DNA from: Elephas maximus indicus
Taxonomy: Eukaryota; Chordata; Mammalia; Proboscidea; Elephantidae
Direction of reading: 5' to 3'
DNA: 64,000 nucleotides
Assembly: GCF_024166365.1 (NCBI RefSeq)
Contig: NC_064837.1
Coordinates: 81,153,553-81,217,552 of the forward strand
Shown: positions 33,861-45,975 of the stretch, one piece after another
Layout of the letters: every line of letters starts with the position of its first letter
Position numbering within the stretch: the stretch's first letter is position 1
The notes under the pieces: model-generated
The model's input: the letters and a program-made list of their open reading frames with translations, nothing else
What the model was told of the DNA's origin: nothing
The model's database searches: none
Made by a program: the position numbers and the translations under genes

Positions 33861-34910
33861 TAGGCAGTCCCCAGGTTACAAACTTCTTATTTACATACAG
33901 CCTGTAGATAGGGGAAAAACTGACTTAGAGAAAGCCAGAAAGGGTTGAGGGGTGAGGCCATTCAAGACACTCTTGCTTTCCTCTTCTCTGTGGCTCCTGC
34001 CCATTGACAAGTCCAGAGCTGAAAGGCTCCTCATTAACGGATTCACAGCCTTGTATAGGCAGGCCACTTGGCTTGGTGTGCTGGCCAGGCCCACTATGCA
34101 GAGCAGAGCAGCGATGGCTGGGGCCAGCTTATTCTGAGCTCTGAGGGAGGAGGTTGCACGTGGGCACTCCACTCACTGCTCTCAGCCGCTGCTCAGGTGC
34201 ACCATGTCACAGGGGCCCGCCCACCACCAGCTGCTGGCCGAGCATCTGCTATGGCATATGCCCGCTCGGAGAAACGTGGCCTGTTTTAGGAGCCCGGGGG
34301 CCTGAACACCCTGCACCTGCAGGTGGTGGTAGCTGGCGATTTAGGCATCAGGCTCTGCATACTCTCTGAGTACAACCAGTGAGTGTATCATGTTGGGCAC
34401 AGGCCAGGCCTCTGCAGCATCCCCTTCCCCAGATCCACCCCACCTCCTCTGGCTGGACCTTCAGTACTGTGCGGCCTGGGGCCATCGCAGTACCTCTCTG
34501 GGCTTCTGTTTCCCCTATCTTAACACATGTGGGATTTCACTGTTGAAGCAGTTCTTGTCCTTTTGGTGGCTGGGGGTGGGGGGCAGTCTTCAATTCCTGA
34601 CATCTGTAAGTCATATGGTTTCCGAGGGTCCTTGGAGAACTTTGAAGTTGGGTTTCCCTAAGCATCCACTTCCCAACCCTGGGGTCTTAGGTTCACTCTT
34701 AGCATGTCCTGAGCAGCACTTTCTCCCTTGTGTCCCAAGGCAAGGGCCTCGTAGTTGGTGTGTGGGATTGACTGGTCCGGTGAGGAGGTGATGGGGCAAT
34801 GATCTGTCTGGTGCCAGCACCATCCTAAACTACCTCTTTTGATTTACATACAAATACGATTTAAAGACAGATTTAGAAACGGAACTTGTTCGTTATCTGG
34901 GAATTGCCTA
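33861..34910 (+). mobile_element. Tigger-like DNA transposon copy 2
   Basis: Same family as 28,144-29,550 in the same orientation. Ends taggcagtcc and ggaattgccta are one or two changes from CAGGCAGTCC; TA follows on the right and TG (decayed TA) precedes on the left. The interior again has an ATG frame in the same place (MSQGPAHHQLLAEHLLWHM) and a segment ending at a donor-like CCAGTGAGTG at about 34,378. It is about 350 bases shorter than copy 1, lacking the AT-rich part before the right end. No transposase is found. Confidence 0.75.
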
Positions 34911-34917
34911 TACCCAT

Positions 34918-34990
34918 GTCCAAACCCATTGCGATTAAGTGTAATCTGACTCATAGGGGCACTACAGGGCACAGTAGAACTGCCCTATAA
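34918..34990 (-). mobile_element. AfroSINE 3' half
   Basis: Tail and part of the body complement only (cccattgcgattaagtgtaa to gaactgccctataag), followed by a T-run. The head is missing. Confidence 0.75.
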
Positions 34991-35357
34991 GTTTTTTTTT
35001 CTTTCACATTTAGTTGTTCTTTTTATTATGTAATAATATTATGCTTTTAAGAAGGGGCAATTCTCCTGAACTTGGCAGGAAGGTAGAGGAGAAGGCCAGC
35101 TCCGTGAATACGTGGCTGCACTTGCCAACTGAGGGTGTGATGTCTGCCAGGCAGCATGTTGTCCGCCCCCTTTTTTTTGTTAACAGTTTGGCAGTCCCTT
35201 TATTTATTTATTTATCCCCCCCCCCCCTTTTTTAAATCTTTTTATGTGAGGTCATACAGTGTTCTTCGTTTTGTGATTGGCTTATTTGGCTCAGCGTAAT
35301 GTCCTCAAACTCCATCCATGCTGTAGCATATATCAAGACTTTTTTTCTCCTAATAAT

Positions 35358-35516
35358 CAAAAAAACCAAACCCATCGCGTCGATTCCGACTCATAGCGAC
35401 CCTATAGGCAGAGTAGAACCGTCCCATAGAGTTTCCAAAGAGCGCCTGGCGGATTCGAACTACTGACTTCTTGGTTAGCAGCTGTAGCACTTAACCACTG
35501 CGCCACCCGGGTTTCC
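35358..35516 (-). mobile_element. AfroSINE inside the old L1
   Basis: Full-length antisense copy flanked by ttctcctaat repeats on both sides. It retains the B-box complement gcggattcgaac. Confidence 0.92.
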
Positions 35517-38500
35517 TTTCTCCTAATGATTAAGTAGTATTCCATTGTACTACATTTTGTTTATCAATTTATCTGTTGATGGGCGTTTAGGTTGTTTCTA
35601 CCTTTTGGCCGTTGTGAATAGTGCTGCAGTGAGCATTGATGTACGAGTCTCTTTTTGAGTTTCTGCTTTCAAGTTGTCTGGGTATATTGCTAGGAGTGAA
35701 ATTGCTGGGTCACATGGTAGTTTCTATTTTAGTTTTTTGAGGAACTGCCACATTGTTTTCCACAATGGCTGTACCGTTTTACATTCCCACCAGCAATGGA
35801 TAAGGGTTCCATTTCCCCACATCCTTGCCAACGTATATTTTGTTTTTTTCTTAGCAGTGGAAGTGAAATGTTATCTCATGGTTTTGATTTGCATATCTCT
35901 CTGACGGCTAAAGACACTGAGCAACTTTTCATGTGTTCGGTGGCCATTTGAATGTCCTTTTTGGTGAAATGTCTATTCAAGTCCTTTGCCCATTTTATGA
36001 TTGGGTTGTTTGTCTTTTTGTTGCTAAGTTGTCAAAGTTTTATGTATATTTTGGTTATTAGGTTCTTGTCAAATATATGCTTACTGAAGATACTGTCTCA
36101 GTTGGTAGCTTGTGTTTTCACTTTTTTAATAAAGTCTTTCGATGAACAAAAGTTTTTAATTTTATGAGGTCCCATTTATTTAGTCTTTTGCTGTTACTGC
36201 TTTTGTTATTAGATTATCCACTGTAGAAAGCTATGCTTGACAGTTATTCCTGTTTGTTCTTCTAAGAGTCTTATGGTTTTAGTTTGCACATTTAGGTCCT
36301 TAATCCATTTTGAATTTGTTCTTTGTATATGATGTGAGGCATAAATCCTGTTTCATTTTCTGCATGTGGAAATCCAGTTTTCCCAGCACCATTTATTGAC
36401 GAGAATCTTCTTTCCGCATCGAATGGACATAGTGCCCATTTAAAAAATCAGTTGATCATAGATGTGTGAGTTCATTTTTGGACTCTGAATTCTGTTGCAT
36501 TGGCCTGTGTGTCTTTCATTATACCAGTACCAGGTTATTTCAATTACTGTAGCTGTAAGTATATAAAAATCAGGACGTGTGAGTCCTACTTTGTCTTCTC
36601 TTTATCAATATTGTTTTAACTATTCAGAGCATCTTGCCATTTCATATAAAGTTGAGGATTTGCTTTTATATTTCCCTAAAGAAGACTGTTGGAATTTTGA
36701 TTGGGAATGCATTGAATCTATAGGTTGCTTTGTGTAGTATTGACATTTTAACAACATTAAATCTTCCAGCCATGAACGTGAAACATCGTTCCATTTATTT
36801 AGGTCTTCTTTAATCTCTTTCAGTTGTGTTCTATAGTTTTCATTGTATAAGTCCTTCACGTCCCTGGTTAAATTTATTCCTAGAATTTATTGTATTTTCT
36901 TAGATGCTATTGTAAATGGAATTGTTTCCCAGTTTCCCTTTCAGGTTTCTCATTGCTGGTGCATGGAAGCTCAACTGATTTTTGTTTGTTGACCTTGTAC
37001 CCTGCAACTTTGCTAAATTCCTCTATTAGCTCTGGAAGTTGCCTTGTGGACTCTGGGTTTTTCTAAATGTAGGATCATGTCGTCCGTGAATAGAGATAAT
37101 TTTACTTCTACTTCTCCAATCTGGATACCTTTTATTTCTTCATTAAGTATAATGTTGGCTGTTGGCTTTTCATATATGCCCTAAATCATACTGAAGAATT
37201 TCCATTCCATTCCAGTTGTTCATAGGATTTTCATGAAGAAAGGGTGTTGGATTTTATCAGATGCTTTTTCTGCATCCATAGAGATGATCATGTGGTTCTT
37301 TTCCTTTGTCTATTGATATGGTGTAACAAGTTGATTGCTTTTCTCATGTTGAACTATCCCTGCATTCCTGGAACAAATTTCACTTGGTTATGGCCTATGA
37401 CTCTTTTAATATGCTGTTTGTTGAATACTGTTGTTGAGGATTTTTGCATCTATATTCGTAAGAGATATTGGGCTGTCGTTTTCCTGTGGTATCTTTTTAT
37501 GATTTTGGTTATCAGGGTTACGTTTGTTTCATAGAATGAATTAGGGCGTATTCCTTCCTTTTCTATCTTTTGGAAGAGTTTAAACAGTATTGGTGTCAAT
37601 TCTTCTCTAAATGTTTGGCAGAATTCTTCAGTGAAGCCATCTGGGCCAAGACTTTTTTTTGGGAGGTTTTTAATCATTAATTTGATCTCTTGTTACAGGT
37701 CTGTTGAGACTTTCTATTTCCTGTTGAGTCAGTTTGGATAGGTTGTATACTTCTAAGAATTTGTCCATTTCATATAGGTTATCCAGTTCATATAGGTTAT
37801 CCAGTTTGTTGCCATACAGTTGTTCATAATATTCTGTCATAACTATATTTCTGTTGGGTGCCTTTTAATGTCATCTCTTTCACTTTATTTTGATTATTCG
37901 CATCTTTTCTGTGTCAGTCTATTGTCAATTATAGTGATCTTTTCAAAGAACCAGCTTCTGGTTTTACTGATTCTGGTTTTTTTTTCTGTTTTCGATTTTA
38001 TTTATTTATGCTCTGACCTTTGTTATTTCCTTTCTTCTGGTAGGTTTAGGCTTAGATTGCTCTTTTTAGTTCCTGGAGTTGTCATGTTAGGCTGTTATTT
38101 TGAGATCTTCTTTTTTCGTGTAGGCACTTATTGATGTAAATTTCCCTTTGAGTACTACCTTTGCTGCCGGCATCCCATAAGTTTTGGTATATTGTGCTTT
38201 CATTTTCGTTTGAATCTAAGAAATTTGTGATTTGTTCCTTGACCTGTTGGTAGTTTAATTGTGAGTTATTTAGTTTCCATATGTTTGTGTATTTTCCAGG
38301 TTTTTTTGTCCCATTAATTGAATTCTGTCTTCACTCCGTTATGATCAGAGAAAATACTTTGTATGATTTCAGTCTTTTTAAATTTATCAAGACTTGCTTT
38401 GTGACCTAAATGTGGTCTGTCCTGGAGAATGATCCAGGTGCACTGATGTAGAATGTATCTTCGGCTGTTGTTGGGTGGAGTGTTCTGTATATGTCTGTTA

Positions 38501-39065
38501 GGTCTAGTTGATTTATAGTGTCGTTCAGGTCCTCTGTTTCCTTGTTGATCTTCCTCTTGTTCTGTCTGTTGTTAAAAGTGGTGTACTGAAGTCTCCAACT
38601 ATTACTGTACTATCTTTTTCTCCTTTCAGTTATATTAAAAAAAATTAGCATTTGCTTAATGTATCTAGGTGCCCTGATGTGGGGTGCATTTATATTTATG
38701 ATTGTTAAATCTTCTTGATTAATTGACACCTTTATCACTATATAATGTCCATTTTTATCTGTTGCAACAGATTTTCTCTTAAAGTCTACTTTGTCTGATA
38801 TTAAGATTGTCGCTGCAGCTCTGTTTTGATGATTATTTGCATGGAATTTTTTTTCCCGTCCTTTCACTTTCAATGTATTTGTGTTCTTGGGTTTAAGGTG
38901 TGGCTCTTGTAAACAGCATATAGTTGGATCATGTTTTCGTACCTGTCCTGCCACTCTGCCTTTTCAGTGTAGCATTTAGCCAATTTACGTTCACTGTAAT
39001 TACTTAATAATAAGTGACTCACTTCTGCCATTTTGTTGTTTTTCGTGTGTCTTTAAGCTTTATTT

Positions 39066-39228
39066 GGAGCCCTGGTGGCTCTGTGATTAAGAGCTACAGC
39101 TGCTAACCAACCAAAAGGTCGGTAACCTGAATCTACCAGGCCCTCCTTGGAAACCCTATGGGGCAGTTCTACTCTGTCCAGTAGGGTTGCTATGAGTCGA
39201 AATGGACTAGATGGCAGTGGGTTTTGCC
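39066..39228 (+). mobile_element. AfroSINE inside the old L1
   Basis: Full-length sense copy (head ggagccctggtggctctgtg, tail ggttgctatgagtcg). Flanks ctttaagctt and ctttaagactt fit a target duplication. Confidence 0.9.
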
Positions 39229-39338
39229 TTTAAGACTTCTTTGTCTTTGTCTTTGTCCTTTAATACTGCTTGCTTTTGTGTTTGTTGGTTTATCGTAGTC
39301 AGCCTTTTTGTTTCCCTTCTCTTTTCCTTGTGTGTGTC

Positions 39339-39474
39339 CATAGGGTTTTCAAGGTTGTAGATCTTTATGTAAGCAGACTACCACATCTTTCTCCCATGGA
39401 GCAGTTGGTTGAGTCACACTGCCAACCTTTCAGTTAGCAGCTGAGCGTTTTAACTACTGCACCACCAGGTTTCC
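39339..39474 (-). mobile_element. Older AfroSINE subtype
   Basis: Same head complement (actactgcaccaccagg) but a different body, with gcagactaccacatctttct. This looks like the longer ancestral body type. Confidence 0.75.
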
Positions 39475-39589
39475 TTGGAATGATATACATTAATATTTTA
39501 TTTGAATAGAAGTAAATATAAATAATTTTTCGTTCCTTCCTACTTACATAAAGATGAAGTACACTGTAAACAGTTTTTCACTTGCATTT

Positions 39590-39790
39590 TCACTTGACAG
39601 TATATCTTTGATCATTCCATGATCAGCAGATAACTTGTTCATTCTTTTAAAAAAGTTAGCAGACCTCAAAGTAGTTGTTACATAGCTACAGTTATAGATT
39701 GTATGTATATACTATAATTTATTTAATCATATTCCCTGCTGATGAACATTTAGGTTATTTCCAATTTCTTATTATTATACCCTTTGAGGC
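39590..39790 (-). mobile_element. Old L1 3' fragment
   Basis: The complement of the ORF2 end and the start of the 3' UTR is recognisable (gctgatgaacatttaggtta, tttccaatttc). Decayed. Confidence 0.55.
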
Positions 39791-40092
39791 AATACTTTGA
39801 AAAAATAAAAAAAAAACAAAGTCTTCCCTGGTAGGGGAAAATAAATTTTGAAAGGTGAAATGGATGTTTTTTGGTGAAGATGAAATGGATTTCTGTCCTA
39901 ACCTGATGATCAATGGGTAATTGAATGGAGAGAATGGTGAAATCTTGTTTAGACACTGCAGGAATCCATAGTGGACAATTGAATTGGAAATGAAAACCTG
40001 AAAAATCTGCGCAAATGATTGGTTGCTAGAAGGAGTATCTCTTTCTGTGTTTATATTAGTTTATTTCTGTGTGTTTCTATGGAAATATTTTT

Positions 40093-40158
40093 TGGAGTCC
40101 TAGATCACCCTTGATGGCTCAGTGGCTAAGATGGTAATGGGGTTTTTGTTTTTGGTTT
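40093..40158 (+). mobile_element. AfroSINE with internal deletion
   Basis: The head (ggagtcctag to gatggctcagtggctaag) is joined directly to the tail end (atggtaatggggtttttg). The B box and body are missing. It has ends but no middle. Confidence 0.7.
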
Positions 40159-40374
40159 AGATCACAAAACTAGAAACATTTTTACTTTTATTCTAGTAGT
40201 AATTTCTGTGATAGTGTCTTTTATGTGGACATAAAGATTCTGGGAGTGGGGGGATAGAAGTTTCTTCACGCAGGCATCACATAGAAGAGTGAGAATGGCA
40301 GTGATGATGGGTAGCAGCTTCCTTGACCAATTGTCTGCTTTGGACAAGGGGAGCTCTGAAGTGTTTACAACTTA

Positions 40375-40546
40375 AAAAAACAAAAAAACAAACCCATTGC
40401 CGTCAAGTTGATTCTGACTCATAGTGACTCTATAGGACAGAGTAGAACTGCCCCATAGAGTTTCCAAGGAGCGCCTGGTGGATTTAAACTGCCGAACTTT
40501 TTGGTTAGCAGCTGTAGCTCTTAACCACTATGCCACCAGGGTTTCC
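40375..40546 (-). mobile_element. AfroSINE
   Basis: Full-length antisense copy beginning with an A-rich tail complement (cttaaaaaaacaaaaaaac) and ending at ccaccagggtttcc. Confidence 0.92.
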
Positions 40547-40684
40547 GTGCTACTTGATACCTAGAAACTGAAACTGGTCTCTGGGACTATTGCCCGTGTA
40601 GTGTGTTTAACATAGGAAACCTGTTCAGAGAATAAAGATCCTTGTGTATCATACAGAGAGAAATGGGCTACTGCGATATATATG

Positions 40685-41340
40685 TATATTTTAATTTTTA
40701 TTGTGCTTTAAGTGAAAGTTTACAAATCAAATCAGTCTCTCATACAAAACCTTCTATGTACCTTGCTATATACTCCTAGTTGCTCTCCCCCTAATGAGAC
40801 AGCATACTCCTTCTTTCTATCCTGTATTTCTGTGTCCATTCAGCCAGCTTCTGTCCCCCTTGGCCTTCACATCTCCCCTCCAGGCAGGAGCTGCACACAT
40901 AATCTCATGTGTCTACTTGATCCAAGAAGCTCACTTCTCACCAATATCATTTTCTGTCTTATAGTCCAGTTCCATCCCTGTCTGAAGAGTTGGCTTTGGG
41001 AATGGTTCCTGTCTTGGACTAACAGAAGGTTTGGGAACCATGACCTCCAGGGGTTCTTCTAGTCTTAGTCAGACCATTAAGTCTAGTCTATTTTACAAGA
41101 ATTTGTGGTCTGATTCCCACTGCTCTCCTGCTCCCTCAGGGATTATTTGTTGTGTTCCCTGTCAGGGCAGTCATCGGTTGTAGCTGGGCACCGTCTAGTT
41201 CTTCTGGTCTCAGGCTGATGTAGTCTCTCATTTATGTGGACCATTCTGACTCTTGGGCTCATATTTACCTTATGTCTTTGGTGTTCTTCATTCTCCTTTG
41301 CTCCATGTGGGTTGAGACCAATTGATGCTGCAATATATTT
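40685..41340 (-). mobile_element. 5'-truncated L1 (3' UTR only)
   Basis: Antisense. It starts ttttattgtgctttaagtga and is collinear with the 3' UTR of the L1 at 66-1,081 up to gggttgagaccaattgatgc, then stops. Truncation of the 5' side is the common result of incomplete reverse transcription. A T-run at 41,344-41,366 follows. Confidence 0.88.
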
Positions 41341-41366
41341 TGTGTTTTTTTTTTTTTTTTTTTTTT

Positions 41367-41814
41367 ATTATAAAGTCCTTGTATGCTCAAAAATGAGAAA
41401 CTACTGAAAGAGATGAAGTTAAGGTCCTGCTCCTCAGCACCCTTCCCCCATCCGTGTCTGCTTCTCATAGGTTACTGGGGTAATAGTTTTTAATAGTTTG
41501 TTGTGAATGCTTTCAGACTTTTATGCATAGTCAGAAATATTTATGCATCTTAAGAATACCCTTCAGAATCGTACTGAACGACAAGTAAATGGCAGGAACG
41601 GTAGAGCCAGAAACCTATTGAATAACAAGTAAGCAAGATGATGGTGGAATACAAGTTTAATATTGAATATTTTTTGATTATTTCAGGCTAAAGGTGCTAT
41701 AAATACAAAGTATTATGTAAACTGTAAATAGCTGTTTAGTTTCTGCAGCTGTTTTATGAGGTTATAAGTAACAAGATATTTTTTTCCCAATTTTTTAAAA
41801 GTGTTTTACTGTAT
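41367..41814. other. Putative intron, single-copy
   Basis: No gene or repeat is recognised. Confidence 0.35.
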
Positions 41815-41981
41815 GGAAACCCTGGTGGCATAGTGGTTAAGTGCTACAGCTGCTAATCAAAAAGGTCGGCAGTTCAAATCCACCAGGTGCTCCTTGGAAA
41901 CTCTATGGGGCAGTTCTTCTCTGTCCTATAGGGTTGCTATGATTTGGAATCGACTCGACGGCAATGGGTTTTCGGGTTTTT
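41815..41981 (+). mobile_element. AfroSINE
   Basis: Full-length sense copy with flanks ttttactgtatg and ttttaccatatag. Confidence 0.92.
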
Positions 41982-42162
41982 ACCATATAGTTAAGTATTA
42001 TCATTTCTTTGTCATTTTCTAGTCATTCTGTCCTAACTATGAGATTTGAGTTTGTTTTTTTTCTTGATAGGCATCAAAAAATTAGTTTTTCTATGTTTCC
42101 TAGGCATATTTTTTCTTTTTATGATGGAACTGGATCACAAGGATTCAGCCCCATTGTGCCTA

Positions 42163-42210
42163 GAGTTGACACGAGTCGGAAGCTGACTGTATGGCAACCA
42201 ACAAAAACAG
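42163..42210 (+). mobile_element. RTE/AfroSINE tail fragment
   Basis: The stretch gacacgagtcggaagctgac, then gcaaccaaca, matches the shared 3' tail of RTE LINEs and their SINEs. Too short to tell which. Confidence 0.5.
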
Positions 42211-42362
42211 TTGCGTATGCTGTCTAGATTTCTTATGTTTTACATTTTTTTAAATAGTAGTGGCTCATTGCACTGACCTGTTGCTGTACACCTATGATTT
42301 CTCTGTTAATTACTTATATATGCTTTACTAGACATAGTATGGGCAGAATAAATAAAAGGTCA

Positions 42363-42413
42363 TCTCATAGGGTTGCTATGAGTCGGAATCAACTCAACAG
42401 CAGTGGCTTTTCT
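42363..42413 (+). mobile_element. AfroSINE/RTE tail fragment
   Basis: About 50 bases of the shared tail (catagggttgctatgagtcg). The head is absent. Confidence 0.75.
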
Positions 42414-43099
42414 TCTTTTTTTTAATTTGGTTTTGCTTATTTTCATGTAATGGCAGTAGGAATTCACTGTGGAAAGGTTAGAAAATTTGAATAAACAGAA
42501 GAAGTAACGGATTATCAGGAATGTTATTACCCAGGGATGGTGTGTCCTTTTATTCATTCTCAGAGACCTGTGTGTTAACGAGAACACCAACTAGAAAAGC
42601 CCAGCTTTGTAAATCCTACTGCCATATAAGGTAAATAGATTTGGTGCGGAAGCACGGAAGAGGTGAGTGCTTGAGTTTCCCCTGTCCTGGATACTTGTCT
42701 GCTAGGCAGTGGTGCTTTAGTAAACAAGGTGGTTGTTCGGCCTCACAGCCTAGTGTATGTGATGATTTTTGCACATACACAACCAGCTGCAGGGCTTGGT
42801 GTAGTGTAGCTATTGGTGATGGGGATTAGTCAGGGCACGTCTGTCACTGTTACTGGCTAAATACTTCAGAGCTTTTTTTTGGATTATGTGTCATTGAATT
42901 TTTGTAGTTCATCTTTAAAGTATTGGACCTTAAGTTTACTAGAAAGAAATGTTTAGAAATGTCATATTTCAAAAAACAAACTCAAAGCAATCTTTGTTTT
43001 GTAATATGTAGAAGGCTGGCTTGTTTTATCCCTATGACTCCTCTAAGACCTGGTACTTTGAATTCTCATGTTTTCATTTAGCCTCCTAATGACTGAAGA
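42414..43099. other. Putative intron, single-copy
   Basis: No supported gene or repeat. Confidence 0.35.
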
Positions 43100-43312
43100 A
43101 AGCCCTGGTGGGGCAGACAGTTAAGTGCCCATCTACTAGATGAAAGGTTGGTGGTTCAAACCCACCCAGAGACACCTGGGAAGACAGGCCCTGGTGACCT
43201 GCCCCTGAAAGGTCCCAGCACTGAAAACTCTGTGGAGTAGCTCTGCCGTGCACACACGCGGGCACAGTGATGCGGAATCAACGCAACAGCAAGTAACAGC
43301 AGTGACTGAAGT
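43100..43312 (+). mobile_element. AfroSINE, longer ancestral subtype
   Basis: About 210 bases. The head agccctggtggggcagacag is followed by a body with ctgggaagacaggccctggt, not seen in the short subtype, and a tail ending acagcaagtaacagc. The same subtype is at 59,261. Confidence 0.82.
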
Positions 43313-44139
43313 AAAGTTTAAATTCCTGCTCAGCCTGATAGTCATATATAAGGGCAACTATTGGAGCCCAGGAAGGTGGTGGCTACAGTTGTAGTTTTAA
43401 AAAAAGGCCTAGCGGTGGCCTATGTTGATATAACATACATTGTAAATCCCACCCTGAAAGAGTTACTTAACATATTTCTGAACTATTTTAACAGACTTCA
43501 CTTTTTTTCCCTTTAGATTGAGTGATTTTAACCTTTATTTTTTCATGAACTAGAGAAATTACTTAGAAATGGAAAGATTTAGGCTTTTCTACAGTGATTT
43601 ATATAAATATCTGTTCATTATAACCATTCATGAAATGGATTTTGTTTTAAAGGAAAGAAGAAAATGACCATGGATTTGTGGTAGTTGTTCTTTATGATAA
43701 AAAGACTGTAAGATTTCTTTTTGTTAAGGACTTGTTTACTTAACAGTGCTTATTTAGTAATCACCAATTTTATTGTGCCTAGTTAACACTTAATAAAGTG
43801 AATGCAGTGTACATTAATAAGCTAAGCGTATGTACGTACACATATATGTGGACGTCTGTGGTGCACTCTCCAGGAGGCACCATTCACATAAATATAATGG
43901 CCTTGTTGACATAAACGGCATTTTCTCTATTACTCCAGGAAAACTCACACTGTTTTCTGTGTGAATGATGCATCTTGAAATTGTGCAAGACCCTGATATC
44001 TTTGGTGCTTTAACATTTTCACGCTTTCAAAAAGTCAGGTAGGTATTGTTATTCATGTTTTATAGATGCCATAAACTGAGACTAAAGTTACTTCATTTTC
44101 CAGAATCTGCTTTGATGTAAAATGCTATCAGGCTTAGTG
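43313..44139. other. Putative intron, single-copy
   Basis: AT-rich. No supported gene or repeat. Confidence 0.35.
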
Positions 44140-44363
44140 TTCTGTGGAGTTGAAGGAATGGGGTTTGGTATGCGATTGACCTAGATCTCAATCCCAGTTC
44201 TATCTCTTGGTAGAAATCTTAAGTAAGTTATTTAATCCCTTTTCTTGGTTTCCCATCCTTGAAAATAGTATTGTGACATAGAGTTTTGTTGAGATTAAAG
44301 GAATTTATGTACTTAAAATAGTCCAAAGCTTTATATGTAGTGAGTGCTCAATAATTGCACCAA
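44140..44363 (+). mobile_element. MIR SINE
   Basis: Sense MIR pattern: cctagatctcaatcccagtt (B-box region), ttaagtaagttatttaatcc, then gtgagtgctcaataattgc at the end. Confidence 0.75.
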
Positions 44364-44370
44364 TAGTCTA

Positions 44371-44543
44371 ATAACCAACCGAAACCAAATCCAGGGCCGT
44401 CCAGTCAATTCTGACTCATAGCGACCCTGTAGGACAGAGCAGAACGGTCCTATAGAGTTTCCAAGGAGCGCCTGGTGGATTTGAACTGCGGATCTTTTGA
44501 TTAGCAGCTGTAGATCTCAACCGCTACGCCACCAGGGTTTCTG
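44371..44543 (-). mobile_element. AfroSINE
   Basis: Full-length antisense copy flanked by tagtcta at 44,364-44,370 and 44,544-44,550. It landed just after a MIR. Confidence 0.92.
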
Positions 44544-44550
44544 TAGTCTA

Positions 44551-45624
44551 AAAAAGGTAACATTACTCTGTGAGTTTTATATAATACTTTTCACAGATTG
44601 TAAGATCAATAGTTGGCAGAGAGTGAAGGACCTAACACAATAACAGTATCCTTTTAAATAGAGGCTAGACTTGGACCAACCTCACCATCAAGATCTTGAG
44701 CAGTGAGCCGGGAATAAAAAAATAAATAAATGAAAAATGAAGACATAGGTATAGCAAGGACAATAATTACTATACAGTCAGGGACAGCCTGTGGAGATAC
44801 AATAGTCCTAATGTGTAAAATAAAGCAGAAGATTTGAATTATCTAGTCACACTAAAAGTAATGAGAAATTACTACAGTGGGACGGAAAGACAAAATTCTA
44901 CATTGTGCATACCATTATCACTCATAGTGACTCTGAGCCACCAAGAAATGGTTGAATTATGCTGAATATTATCTGAGACTATAGAACTAATACTGTAGAA
45001 AGACTTCTAATTTGTTTTTAATCTTTGGAATTTTTAAGAAGTACCTTTCACTTATGTGTAACATTGTTTTCACTCTCAGTGGTGGGAGATGAAAAATGTT
45101 TTACTAAATTTGAATATGTATATTTATTTTGATTCTTAAAACTGAGGCGGGCCAAAGGTGAGGTTAATGACTGATGGTAAGGTAAAACCTTCGTAAGTAT
45201 GTTTGATTCTGGGCCTTCTCTGACTGATACTCCAGAGCTTATTTATGAAGACTCTTTTTCTAGGTTCAGCATGCGCTTTGTTTTTTTTTTAAACTAGTTG
45301 TTGTGGAGTTAGCTCTGACTAATGGCTTCCTTTTGTATCCTTTAGCGCCTTCTCGTGTATTGGAAGCATTAATGAAATCAGGCTCTGTTCTTTTACTTAC
45401 TGTGTCTTCTAATCGTTTTTATTGATAAAAAACATTTATCCTGGGGGAAATCTATTTTTAAAAGGGTTCTCCCTCTTGAGGCCAACCTGGAATCGTACTG
45501 CATTAAAATTTTGACTGTTGTGATGCTGCTGTATGGAACCTAATGGGTACCGGGAGCTAAGAAAAGGTGTGGTCCAACATGTACATGCCAAAGTGACTTT
45601 TTGTAAGCACTTGGAATGAATATG
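44551..45624. other. Putative intron, single-copy
   Basis: No supported gene. A short stretch near 45,290-45,330 may be a shard of an antisense AfroSINE tail. Confidence 0.35.
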
Positions 45625-45975
45625 CATGATAGCTTTCCTTTTTTTCTTTTTTTTATTGTACTTTAGGTGAAAGTTTATAGCTCAAATTAATTTCTCATAC
45701 AAAAATTTGTACATACTGTTATGTGACCCTAGTTGCAAACCCTGTAATGTGACAGCACACTCCCCCTTTGCACCCCGGGTTTCCCGTATCTGTTAAAACA
45801 GCTCCTGTCCCTTTCTACTTTCTCATCCTGCCTCTGGACAGGAGCTGCCTATTTAGTCTTGTGTTTATCTACTTGAACTAAGGACATGCTTCAGGAGTAT
45901 TACTTTATGTTTTACAGTCCAGTCTAATCTTTGTCTCCCCGTGTTTGTTAGTTTGTCGTACTGTGGGGGCCTGCG

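Larger units (their letters stand above)
35220..39338 (-). mobile_element. Old L1 LINE, ORF2 nearly complete but decayed
   Basis: Antisense. The 3' part begins after the C-run at 35,216-35,230. Minus-strand fragments include an RT segment with [17 protein letters not shown] at 37,450-37,677 and the endonuclease start with KHDPTICCLQEPHL at 38,610-38,954. Many stops and shifts. AfroSINEs at 35,358 and 39,066 interrupt it. Sequence after the second SINE (39,229-39,338) looks like the spacer upstream of ORF2. More diverged than the L1s at 66, 45,638 and 59,966. Confidence 0.82.

Noticed and set aside
45290-45330. Possible antisense AfroSINE tail (ttgttgtggagttagctctg).
   Set aside because: Too short and diverged to call with confidence; noted only in the gap entry.
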